Assembly (NCBI GenBank): GCA_021018995.1
Contig: CM037587.1
Location: 86,735,251-86,799,250 of the forward strand
Direction of reading: 5' to 3'
From: Chloranthus sessilifolius
Lineage: Eukaryota; Streptophyta; Magnoliopsida; Chloranthales; Chloranthaceae
Length of the DNA: 64,000 nt
The stretch's first letter is position 1, and every line of letters starts with the position of its first letter. Below, piece by piece: positions 45,399 through 55,192 of the stretch. The notes under the pieces were generated by a model that saw only the letters and a program-made list of their open reading frames with translations, made no database searches and was not told where the DNA came from. The position numbers were made by a program, and so were the translations under genes.

Positions 45399-46805
45399 TT
45401 AATTGATGTGGGCAGTGGAGTTTGTCGATAGTTGAATTGGGGAAAATGGGGCGGGCACAGGCCATTGATAGTTGGCAGGTGCGCGTGTAGGATTAGGGGC
45501 CTGTTGGCTCATCGGGTAATTGATGAGGGTGGTGGTGTATGGTTGGTATGCACTGATATGTACATAATTGACGGGTGTGGTGGATGGAAAGTGTGCCTTG
45601 AGATCCAAGGGTTCAATTTGCGAGGTCGGGTTGGGGAAATATTCTGACAAATTTAGGGGTTCAAATACCCCTATGTTCTTTCCTTCCATGTTTCTCAACA
45701 ATGGTGGCACATAACTCTCCAGATCACTGATATAATCGAATGGGTCAAATTCAAACTCCTCATCTTCTATCATTCCGACGGCGGGTCTGGGACCTGCTCC
45801 TCCGGTAGGATGTGGGGATAGTGGCACTTGGTGAATATTAGCGTGCTGAGAAGGTGCAGGGGGAATGACTTTCTCGACGTCTATCAAATCTTGGATTGCA
45901 TGCTTCAATGGGAAGCAGGGATCAGTTGGGTGACCCAGACCCTGATGAAAATTGCAGTGGGTATTCAGGTGATAGTTCTTTAGGATCGGGTGAGGATGAG
46001 GTTGCGGTTGATGGATAGTGACTAATCCCTTTTCCACTAACAAAGGCAGAAGTACACTCAATGACTGCCCCAATGGCGTGAAAACTCGGTCGTAGTGGGC
46101 TCTCCTCTACTCCGGAGTCATTTGCATTCCTTGCCCATTCCCTAATCTTTGCATCTGCTTAGGCCAAACGGGTGCTAGTGGGGATACCTAAAACTAAAAT
46201 GGGGTAGTGTTGTTATTGGGCTTGGTATTGGCTATGTTCTTGACATGCCCCCTGTTCTCTTATCCTTCCTTTACTCCGAAAACCTCCTAACCCCACTGGG
46301 TCCACTTGGCATGTTCTTACTCAAACGGCCCTCCCTGATGGCATCCTCACATCGGTTAGCATTTCTCACGGTCGATAAGAAGTTTGATCTGCTTTGGTAC
46401 ACCAAAAGTCCGAGATCCTTTGGCGGTATTCTTTGAGATCATCTCTATCTACTCATATTCAGATATTCTATTTCTGACCTGAGCTATCAGTGCTCTCCAG
46501 CGTCCCAAGTAGTTGCTAAAGGTCTTGTTCTAGTTCTATTTTAAACGGGCCAACTCTGACTTACGCGGATCAATGTCTATATCATAGACATATAGTTCTT
46601 GAAAGAGGTGCGTCAGGTCCTTCCACGTTTTCATCATGGATGGTTCTAAAGATGTGAACCATCTCAAAGTCGGCCCAGTCAGACTCTTCTGAAAGACTTT
46701 TATTAGTAGTCTTTTATCCCCTCCGTATTGGCACATGTCCCCATAGTAGGACTTGAAGTGCACAATAGGATTACCAGTTCCATTATATTTATCTAAGGCT
46801 GGCAT
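45399..46805 (-). pseudogene. Element B gag: capsid and nucleocapsid-like parts
   Basis: 46805-46536 is a retrotransposon gag segment (MPALDKYNGTGNPIVHFKSY, LTGPTLRWFTSLEP, DLTHLFQELYVYD). Shifts and stops follow. 46073-45399 carries HCNFHQGLGHPTDPCFPLKHAIQDLID, a CxFHxGxGHxTxxC variant zinc element typical of this gag class, and then a Pro/Thr-rich tail. Many stops lie at 46535-46080. Confidence 0.8.
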
Positions 46806-47030
46806 TTTAAATTTGGGGGCAGGGGGACCTCAGTGAACAAGCATAAATCTGTGAATTCCATGGCGTGAATTTCAGCACCACCCATTTTCATCAGCTACTT
46901 CTGATTTTGTCCAACTGTTCTTTCAGCTGTTCTGACTCTTTTGATGCAGGGGCCACTTTCCCGGCCATCAGTTGGACCTCACTTTGGGCCACCAAGGGGT
47001 GGGCATTTATAGGAGGAGGGTTAAGGCTAG

Positions 47031-48916
47031 TCAATGCCCCAGTGTAAGCCCCGCTATTTCTAATCTTGTCCTCCTCATACTGCTGGTCGGCATAATGTGC
47101 AGTGAGGGCAGGATTCTCTGGTTGTTATTGCACAGGTTGGATGGGAATGACATGAGTGGTGGTGGGGTGAGCCCATTGGGGGTGAGGAAAGGTTTGTTGG
47201 GTAATGGGAATTTGGTTTTGAGGAGGGGCCTGATAGGGCCATTGGGTATGGGGGGAGGTTTGAAGATGACCTTGGAGTGTGGGGCCATGGGGAAATTGGG
47301 TTTGGGGTATGCCATGGGTTTGACCTGAAGGTTGGGTGAAATGTTGGGGGTATTGTGGAAGGTGTGAGTGTGGGGTTTGGGTTTGGACCATGAAGCCTTG
47401 GTCATTTTGGGCTATAGGTCACTAATGGGTTTGGGCCATGGGCCATGGGCCTTGGGTAGGTTTGGGCCAATGGGCCTTTGTGGGTTTAGGCCAATGGACC
47501 TGGGTAGGTTTGGGCAAATGGGCCTTGGTGGGTTTGGCCCAATGAGCCTTGGTTGGTATGGGCCATGGGCCCTTGGTGGGTCTGGGTCATGGGCCCTTGG
47601 TGGGTTTGGATCATGGGCCCTTAATGGGTCTGGGCCAATGGGTCTTAGTGGGTCTTGGCCATGGGCCCTGGGTAGGTTTGGCCCAAGGGCCCTTGGTGGG
47701 TATGGGCCATGGGCCCTTGGTGGGTCTGGGCCATGGACCCTTGGTGGGTTTGGGTCGTGGGCCCTTGATGGGTCTAGGTCATGGGCCCTTGATGGGTTTG
47801 GGCCAATGGGCCTTGGTGGGTATGGGCCATGGGCCCTTGGTGGGTTTGGGCCATGGGCCCTGGGTAGGTTTGGCCTAAGGGGCCTTGATAGGTCTGGGCC
47901 ATGGGCCCTGGATAGGTTTGGGTGGTGGGGTATTGGGTCATGGGGCCCTGGGATATGTGGGAAAAGGGGGTTTGGGCCAATGGGCCTTGGGGTATGTCGG
48001 AGGTTGGAGATTGGGCCATTTGGCCTTGGGGCATGTCGGTAATGGCGGTTTGGATGGTGTGGATTATGGGGGGTTGATGGGGGTCATTGAGGAGTGAGGC
48101 ATGGAGATTGGCTAGGGTGTGAGATGGGTTCAGGGATGTGGGGTGTGGAGGAGGGGAGGTATTTTGAGAAGCCTTCCATATAGAGTAGGCTTGGAACATC
48201 TCCTCCATCATGGTCATGGAGGGAGGATTGGATGTGGGTGGTGGAGAGGGGAAATTGGGCATGGCCCCGGTATGATCGGGTATGGCCATGGTAAGAGGTG
48301 GGATATGGGGTGGATTGAAGGAATGGGGTGAGGCATTGGCAAAGGGTGATGGAGGGTAAAGTGTGGGTGTTTGGGAAAAATCGGGCATGGCCCCAGTAAA
48401 AATGGGCATGACCCAGGTAGATGGGGGGACATGTGGGAGGTCGGATATGGTGGAGGTGACATAGGTAGATGAGGGTGGATTGGGCCTATATGGGGAGGGT
48501 GGAAAATGGGGCATGGATGTGGATTGGGAAAATGGGGTTGGGTTTGTCATGAATGTGGATGGAAAAGGTGTTTGATTGGGCATGGATATGGGAGGGAGAA
48601 TGGGCATGGTTTGGGCAAAAGATGGGGAATGCAGGGGGTGATTTTGGATATTTTGGGAGGTAGTGGTTGGGAAAATTGGGGCGCCAAATGGGCCGGTAAC
48701 GGTAAAGGGGAGTTGGGTGAGGCGGATGGTGGAAAAAACTTCTCCCGAATGGGAGTGGGTTGGAGAATGTGGCGGGGATGAGTCGAGATCGGCGTAAGCT
48801 GGGTCCACTACCCACGAAATTCTACGGGAATGGGTTGGGTAAGGGTGCCTTGGATAAGGCCTAAAAATCCTCCTCCTTCTTCCCCTACGGGACAGTGGAG
48901 GGCAAGATGATGCCAT
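47031..48916 (-). pseudogene. Element B gag N-terminal proline-rich region
   Basis: I place the start at ATG 48916 (MASSCPPLSRRGRRRRIFRP), because upstream sequence is A/T homopolymer and leader-like even though the frame is open to 49051. About 200 residues of Pro/Ser/Thr/Phe-rich sequence follow, then a short helix TMMEEMFQAYSIWKASQ. After that comes a run of QGPMAQTH-type octapeptides that runs out of frame near 47774. 47405-47031 continues as PxxPNGPIRPL-type sequence. The reverse strand of the repeat also stays open, which is a compositional artefact. Confidence 0.7.
47405..47960. repeat. GGGCCATGGGCC minisatellite in gag
   Basis: About 20 degenerate repeats of a 24-27-bp unit (GGGCCATGGGCCCTTGGTGG and variants) encode QTHQGPMA-type octapeptides on the minus strand. 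The CCATGG and GGGCCC cores make each unit partly palindromic. Copy-number change in this stretch probably caused the frame loss at 47774. Confidence 0.8.
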
Positions 48917-49301
48917 TGTGCCAGCACCACAAACTATATAATTTTTTTTGGGGTTTTGATTATATATATTTTTTTTTTTTGAATTTTTTGAAAACGTTTT
49001 AAAAAATAAAGGTTTCGAGGCCTTGGAATTCCCTTTTTGGGTGGCTCTCATACCTTAATTCAAGACCCGCAGTGACAATTCTGACGCACTTCAGAAGAAT
49101 CAAAGGAGAACCTTCAATCTATTAAAGGCACGAAAATTGAGGCAAACAACTCGATCCCTCGAAATGAGCCAAAAAGAAGTTGCCCTCTTTTAATCAGCAG
49201 GGGCGTATTGGATAACGGTAAAGTAGGGCCTAAACAAGGCACTAAGCACACTGATTGGGGGACTTGGGAGGGGAAGAAGGCCATAGATTCGGGCTGGTGT
49301 G

Positions 49302-49436
49302 CTGTTAAATAGACCTGGCGCAACTAATACATGCACCCAGGTTGTAGGGCACCTTTTTTACACTGGCGCAACTATTAGTTGTGCCAGTTATAAATTTCAG
49401 TTTTTTGCACTGGCACAACTAATACTTGCGCCAAGC
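49302..49436 (-). promoter_or_regulatory. Palindrome cluster and TATA-like box upstream of element B gag
   Basis: Three B palindromes (49314-49340 degenerate, 49362-49389, 49409-49436) stand before gag. Directly downstream on the minus strand is GGTCTATTTAACAGC (TATA-like, 49305-49311). The gag start is about 390 bp further on. This is the same cluster-then-TATA order as at 36569-36672. Confidence 0.5.
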
Positions 49437-50236
49437 AAAAACTGATACTCCATAATGTATAACAGCAGAGATAGCAGCCCAAAATGAGTCTCTTTTTGGG
49501 TTTTTATGGAAGCTAGGCTTCCGGGAACTGAGCTATTTTGATTTGGTGATCGGTTCTCTCCTCACCGCACCTAAAGGGTTTGAGTCCGGTATAACTCTCT
49601 AGCGCTCTCCCCAAGGGTTTTAAGCTTTGAAATGGGAACCCACCCTATATACCTCCGGCGCAAGCGCCTTCTCAGATACTAGGTGGGCTAGGACTTTTTT
49701 GGATCATCACCACTAAGGGTTGCTGCCATACTAAGACCCGGGTGGTTGTATGTGTGCCTAAACCCAACCCTTTAAAAATCTATCCCATAAAAATAAGTTA
49801 ATTAAGCTCCCTACTCTTGGTTTAATTTTAATTTTTTTTCAAAGCCCCTTTTTTTTATGGAAGTTTTCTTTAGTTCAAAAACCGGGGGTGATGACCACGT
49901 GCCGCCACTACGGGCCGGCGTCCACTGTCGGAATATGTTTGCACAAGTCGGCCTGCCAATCGATTAAGGCACTTTAAATGATAGAAAATTAAAGAAATTG
50001 AAAAATAATGCTCAAGTAGGCCCGCCAATCGGCTAAGGCACCTAAAATGACAGAAATATAAGGAAAAATAAAGATGATGCGCATGTAGGCCTGCCGATCG
50101 GCTAAGGCACGTAAATGATGAAAAAGTAGGGGTGAGTAAACCAAAAATAAAATAAAATAAACAATAAAAAATAGCAAAATGGTTAGTAAAATAAAAATAA
50201 AAAGGCCAAATTTTAAGGAGAAGCTCTACAAGCTAT

Positions 50237-50253
50237 CCTCAGCAGAGTCGCCA
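50237..50253 (-). other. Element B primer-binding site
   Basis: Two bases beyond the 5' LTR, the minus strand reads TGGCGACTCTGCTGAGG, the site type commonly found in Tat-like elements. I do not assign the priming tRNA. Confidence 0.7.
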
Positions 50254-50255
50254 TC

Positions 50256-51896
50256 TGTGCAACCGTAGGATTTGTGACGATCTCGTCGCGACGATGCTCT
50301 CACTTGTAAAAATATTGAGTCGCCACCCGGAGCTTTTGGTGTCCCAGGATACCTATATCATTTTTATAAGCACTGAAGTGCCACAAATATGACTCTGAAT
50401 CCGGTCCACACCAGAGGCTTGTGGGTAGGGGCTTCGATTATCGATCAGGAAGGTGTTAGGCACCCGATCAACCCGCTTAACGCGGTATCTACTAATGCCC
50501 AATACAAAAATAAAGTAAAAAAAAAAGAAAATTGCTTTCTCTTGTCCAAATGGGCCTTAAATCCTATTTGTGCCCCTCCGTTCCTATCAAAAATTCGACG
50601 GTATAACGGCACAAATGGGAGGATGGGAAGAGCTAGAGTATAGATAGGAGAAGAAAGGGGAGAGCCAGAGCCCTCGGCCCTTGTAGCACCGTAGGAGAGC
50701 CTTGCATTGGCTTGCTTTGATGAGCTTTTGAAGGCTTGAATGGTGGAAAAAGGGGTTCTAACTCCTAAGGCTTAGAGCTAAGAGGTAGAGAGGGAAGGCT
50801 AAGGGATTACACACACCTAACCTAAAGGCTTTTAGTGAAATGCTAAAGTCTAAGGGAGCTTTTTGAAATTTGGAATTTGTATGGGAAGTGTGCACTAAAG
50901 GGAGAAAGATCTTCTCACTTTTAAGTTCTTTCTCTCTTAGGCCAAAATTCTCAACCCTTTAACCAAGGGGTGGGGGGCTCTATTTATAGGAAAAGGGTGG
51001 GTTAAGAGGCTACTTAAGAGCTAAATGGGTTTAGCAATAAGGTAATCTCACATCTAAGGATTCCTAGGGTTTTTGGAGCCGTGAGATATGTGGAAGGATC
51101 CTCCAATGGTGGATGATGGGGTGAGGCCTTAAACCACTTAAGGGGTTGCAAATAGGTAGTGAATGAGTGCAACAGAACTAGCAAAACACACCCCAAAGGT
51201 TAAGGTGGTCAACAAGTCAAACCCCAATCATGATTTTTAGGGTAAAATTTAGAGGTTACTGTTCATATGCCTAGCGCAACTACTAGTTGTGCCAGGCAAA
51301 TATACAGTAAAATAGTTTTAAACAGTGCCTGAAAGTTGGTTCGCGAGGGTGGGGTCCACAATTAATACTGGCTCAACTATTAGTTACGCCAGGCTTAAAT
51401 CTTGGAAGAAGTGGCCTGGAGCAACTAATAGTTACGCCATGAAAAATTATAACTAGCGCAACTATTAGTTGCGCCAAATCCCTAGGGGGCACTTGATTTT
51501 ACCCTTATGCCCTCCAAGCTCGGTTCGCCGTATCTTTTGACATATACCTCCGATTGGGGCAATTCTTAGACCGTTAGAAAGCGGACGACCTCTACTTTGT
51601 AATGGTATGAGATTTGATTGCAGTAGAGGGCTGTAGCTAATTCTGGTGTACCCCTCCTCAACCATTTGCTTGATAAGGTTAGGTTTAGGTTCAGAACGGG
51701 TTCTAAGGGTCGAGATTGATTTCTAAAGGTTCGGGTCAGGTTCCTAATGGATCTAGGGTGATTCCTAAGGGTTTGGAGAGGTTCCTAAGGGTTCTAGAGG
51801 GGTCTAAAGGTTCCATATATGTCATCAAAAGCTTAGAATTATACCTCTCTCGAAAGGTATTCCGATAGGGCCTTGGCCCAAATTTGGGTGTCTACG
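50256..51896 (-). repeat. Element B 5' LTR
   Basis: 1641 bp, collinear with 26746-28389 and differing at scattered positions. Its TATA box CTATAAATAG is at 50980-50989 (minus). The palindrome cluster at 51270-51478 has four copies, one of them nearly perfect at 51452-51476. Confidence 0.93.
51270..51478. promoter_or_regulatory. Palindrome cluster (element B 5' LTR)
   Basis: Four copies in the same relative positions as at 27761-27967, upstream of the LTR TATA box. Which bases are preserved differs between the LTRs, but the dyad symmetry is retained in most copies. Confidence 0.7.
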
Positions 51897-52317
51897 TTTA
51901 TCTAATACCTCTGTCTCAACCTCTTTATCTCTCTCTCTCTCTCAAAACTCAAATCTATTTCGGGAAGAAGTCTTTCGCGAAATCATCCTCTTCATCGTCT
52001 TCGGCGTCGTCACCTTCCTCCTCTTCTGGCACGATGTAGGGTCCGCTGCGTGCTCAGGATCTGGATCTGTAACTAAGACATTTAAGTCGAAGAATGAGCT
52101 ATCATCAAAGCTTAGCAGAGAATATTACTTTGCCACTATACATTGCAGAGTTCCATATTTCATTTTGGATGCATTTCTAAATATCAATAATTAAATGATT
52201 ATGAATGCATTATTATACAACATGTTATTATATGCTGAAATGCTGAATAAACTCATGATGTAACAGGTACAAGGAGACAATGCTGAAACAAACTATACGT
52301 GTAAAACAAAGAAATCA

Positions 52318-52485
52318 TGCTCCCAAGTTAGCGGGATCACTTGTCAAGCTCCCGAGTTAGCAGGATCACTTGAAGTGTGATACATCAAGCTCCCGAGTTA
52401 GCGAGATCACTTGGACTAAGAAAGCTTAGCAGGATCACTTGTTGGAAGTACACAGTCAAGCTCTCGAGAAAATGGGATCACCTGA
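52318..52485. repeat. Short direct repeats in LTR D
   Basis: Five or so copies of GAGTTAGCGGGATCACTTG-type sequence, often preceded by CAAGCTCCC, occur with variable spacers (52323, 52350, 52388, 52426 and 52463). This corresponds in position to a less regular part of LTR A and C. Confidence 0.65.
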
Positions 52486-53055
52486 CTCAGAACTAAGCAA
52501 GCACATAAATTAGACTGTCAAAGATTAGCAGGATCTGAATAAAGTACTATGAACCATGCATGAAATAAATAATGTGCATACTTGTTCCACTCTTTAATCA
52601 GTACGTAGCGAATTTAAACTAATTGATAATAACCAGTTAACCAATCTACAAAACTAATAGATATTGATATAAATGTAATGACAAGTTGATAATTTTAGAT
52701 GGTCGGATCCTTTATGAAACCACGATTGATATGTGTTCTTTCACCATCAAATAATGAATCATTTCTTTTCTTCCACTTAATCTGATTAAATGCATTCAAG
52801 TTCAGATCAGGTTTATATGTTAACTGTCATTTCACTAAATTTCAGTTTCTTTTTCATGTATACTTTATTTACTGATAGACGATAATTAAATTGCAATCTA
52901 TCTGAGAATAAAAAGAACCATATATATTACCAAAATATATTCCCTACCTGATCACATACACTTCCTTGAATCCGATTAGATATGAGCTCATGCGTTAAAG
53001 ACCATCACTCTCGTCTAAATTGCGCAAAACTAGTTATATGCGCCATGTTGCACCT

Positions 53056-53058
<3 letters not shown>

Positions 53059-53113
<55 letters not shown>
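53059..53113. repeat. (AT)n microsatellite
   Basis: An uninterrupted alternating AT tract of about 55 bp. A second shorter one lies at 53357-53392. Read length here may not be exact. Confidence 0.9.
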
Positions 53114-53115
<2 letters not shown>

Positions 53116-53262
53116 TTTAGTATATATCAGATGGGCTCATGGGTTACCTGAGACCCAAAATACATGCATTGACAGGTTTCCTATATTAGCAGGTTACCTC
53201 ATATGGACCATTACTAGATCACAAGTTAAACTACTACAGCCAAAATTTGCAGCTAACATGGG

Positions 53263-53296
53263 TTGCCGCGGCAAGCCATAGGGGTTGTCGCGGCAA
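53263..53296. promoter_or_regulatory. Palindrome pair TTGCCGCGGCAA (LTR D)
   Basis: The first copy (53263-53274) is a perfect 12-bp palindrome. The second (53285-53296) reads TTGTCGCGGCAA. A decayed third, CTTGCTGTGGTGA, follows at about 53307. The location after the TTCCCTACC block matches where A and C carry their palindrome clusters. Confidence 0.5.
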
Positions 53297-53358
53297 GCAA
53301 CCCAGCTTGCTGTGGTGACTTCATGGCTTTCTCCATCTGGTTCACTAGCTTTTATATC

Positions 53359-53393
<35 letters not shown>

Positions 53394-53769
53394 TTATTTA
53401 TTTTTTTAATTTTTTTTTCTATTCTGTTAAGCCTGAAATTCAGCATGGTGTTTCTGAATTTGTTATGCCTGATCTGGAGTGTACCATGAGGATTGGAGGT
53501 TCGGAGTGAATTGATATTCATGACTCTGAGATCAGTGCACCAATCTATACTCAGACTTCATGTATTCAAGCTAAGAGCTAAATTTGAGCTAAATCTTCTT
53601 ATGAACGACTCTTAACTTTTAATGTACATGAATGAATAACATACCTCTTTGTGAATGCGAGATGACGATGATACTGAATCGATATCAATGGCTTCGAGTT
53701 CGAAAAAATGGATAGCAGTCCTAGAATTTATTTGAGAAACTAGTTGATAATTCAAAACAAAAACAGGTT

Positions 53770-54530
53770 ATGCTTAGATCTTACCCTGATGCAATCCCCC
53801 ACACCCCTCTCGCTAGGGGAGGTCTTTATGATGTCAGTAATGACAAAGTAAAGAAGGAAAATGGCATTAGTGCCAAGGTTGAAGTCTTGGAGCAGAAACT
53901 CGCAACTTTGTTGACTGCCAAACCTAATGCCCAGGAAAGACCTGTAGTTGCCTGTGCAATTTGCCAGAGCTTAACCCATGCCATAGTCGGGTGCCCAGTG
54001 ACGCCATTATATCCGGATCCAGTGGAGAAAGAATAAGTTATGGCATTCCAAAGGGGAGATTAAAGGAAAGCATATAACATGTCATGGAGGAACCACCCAG
54101 GATTTAATTATGGTTCCACAAGTGGGGCACAACTAGCACCATCTGTTGCTTAGCCACGATATCCCTCTGCCCAAGCTTTCCACCAAAGACGACAAGTACC
54201 GACTGTGCAGCCACAGTTTGGACCACAGAGCAACGGACTTGATGTTATGGTTGTTCAGAACCTTCAGGAATTGCAACAGCAGTCGCATCAACATTCAAAA
54301 GACCTATCCCAACTTGCTCAGTTTTCCCAAGTACTGCACTCACATACCCAGTCCATCACGAAGTTGGAGGGCTAGATTGGTCAACTCGCTTCTCAGATGG
54401 TAAAAAGAGAAAATGGTCAATTCCCAACGCAACCAATTATCAATCCAAGAGGACAAGCATTCTTGGAGGAGACATCCACCCCCGCTAATCCAAATTGAAA
54501 TCCTCAAGGACCCGTCGAGCTACCAACTCA
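53770..54530 (+). pseudogene. Athila-like gag C-terminal remnant
   Basis: KVEVLEQKLATLLTAKPNAQ leads to a cysteine motif (CAICQSLTHAIVGCP). After stops come SWRNHPGFNYGS, QNLQELQQQ, IGQLASQMVKRENGQFP and TQPIINPRGQAF. This order is that of Athila-type gag proteins. At least four stops are present, and no pol follows it. It is a deletion derivative. Confidence 0.75.
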
Positions 54531-54950
54531 TCTGTAGCACAACTTTGTAAATTATGTGAATTATTTTTCTATTTTTGGGAATTTTGATAAACCTCATGAT
54601 TCAAATTGTAGTAAAATATGATCAATCGTAATGACTTCTCGAATATATATTTGGAACGGTTGTATGGGTTTACAAATTCTCGAGTATCAAGTTTGATGGT
54701 CAAATCACAGCGATTACGATTTGAATCGTACGAGAGTTCGACCCTAAGAGAGCTGAAAAGCTAGAGCTGGACCGTCAACTCTAGGTTAGATATGTGTGTG
54801 ATGACCGATTCAACAGGTCAACACTGAAATTAGGGCCTACTTATTCGAGAGAGAAGACCCTGGCCCTATTTTCGTACTCTCCAGCTAACCTTCCTTCTTT
54901 TCCCTCCATTTTAAAATTTTCATGTGCTTCACCCAAGCGTTTTTCAATTA

Positions 54951-55192
54951 CTATAAATACCTTGTACTTTTCCCTCTCCTTCAAAACCCTCTCGACGTTT
55001 CATATTCTAACCCAGAGAATAGGGTTTGGAACATTAACGAGTACGCAAGGTAACGAACCTCATTTTAAACCAATTGGATCCCTTTTTAGGTTTCAATTCA
55101 GAATCATATAGATTGAAATTAGGAAAGCATAGGATTCATATCTCGGATGGCTAACCGCTGCGTTTTTATTGTTTCATGATAAATAATAGAGC
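54951..55192 (+). promoter_or_regulatory. TATA box, leader and leader intron of the 55.2-kb accessory gene
   Basis: CTATAAATAC at 54951-54960 is followed by a CT-rich leader. A splice donor CGCAAG|GTAACG lies at 55049/55050 and a plausible acceptor AATAATAG at 55189. The ATG is at 55193. Upstream is one perfect inverted repeat TACGATT-TG-AATCGTA (54715-54730). Confidence 0.55.

Larger units (their letters stand above)
26746..51896 (-). mobile_element. Element B: 25-kb Tat-like Ty3/gypsy retrotransposon
   Basis: Its LTRs are 26746-28389 and 50256-51896. The target duplication TTTAT occurs at 26741-26745 and 51897-51901. On the minus strand the order is primer-binding site, gag (48916-45399), protease with G-patch (45086-44010), RT (about 42850-42069), RNase H (42068-41025), integrase (about 40960-39735). 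Then follow two genes on the opposite (plus) strand, 36809-38305 and 31371-36196, before the polypurine tract and 3' LTR. The size, lack of a chromodomain, integrase type and antisense extra ORFs fit the Tat clade. Stops in gag and pol show it is inactive. It is inserted in LTR D and itself hosts solo LTR F. Confidence 0.92.
51902..53400 (-). repeat. LTR family D, right part
   Basis: It continues LTR D after the target copy TTTAT (51897-51901). It contains GATCTGTAACTAAGAC and an AGCTATCATCAAAGCTTAGCA stretch similar in place to LTR C (GAGCTAACATCGAAGCCCAAT). It also has a TTCCCTACC block at about 52940 that families A and C carry at the equivalent point. The far end is not clear. AT microsatellites (53059-53113 and 53357-53392) and unassigned sequence follow up to about 53769. 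Confidence 0.55.

Noticed and set aside
47368..48042. Plus-strand Gly/Trp/Ala-rich frame of 224 codons
   Set aside because: It is the reverse strand of the gag Pro-rich minisatellite. The frame is open because of repeat composition.
39735..49051. Integrated plant pararetrovirus
   Set aside because: Integrase, paired LTRs with target duplication and a Tat-type domain order identify an LTR retrotransposon. No movement protein or other pararetroviral gene is seen.
53059..53113. AT tract as a replication origin or matrix attachment site
   Set aside because: A plain dinucleotide microsatellite with no supporting motif.
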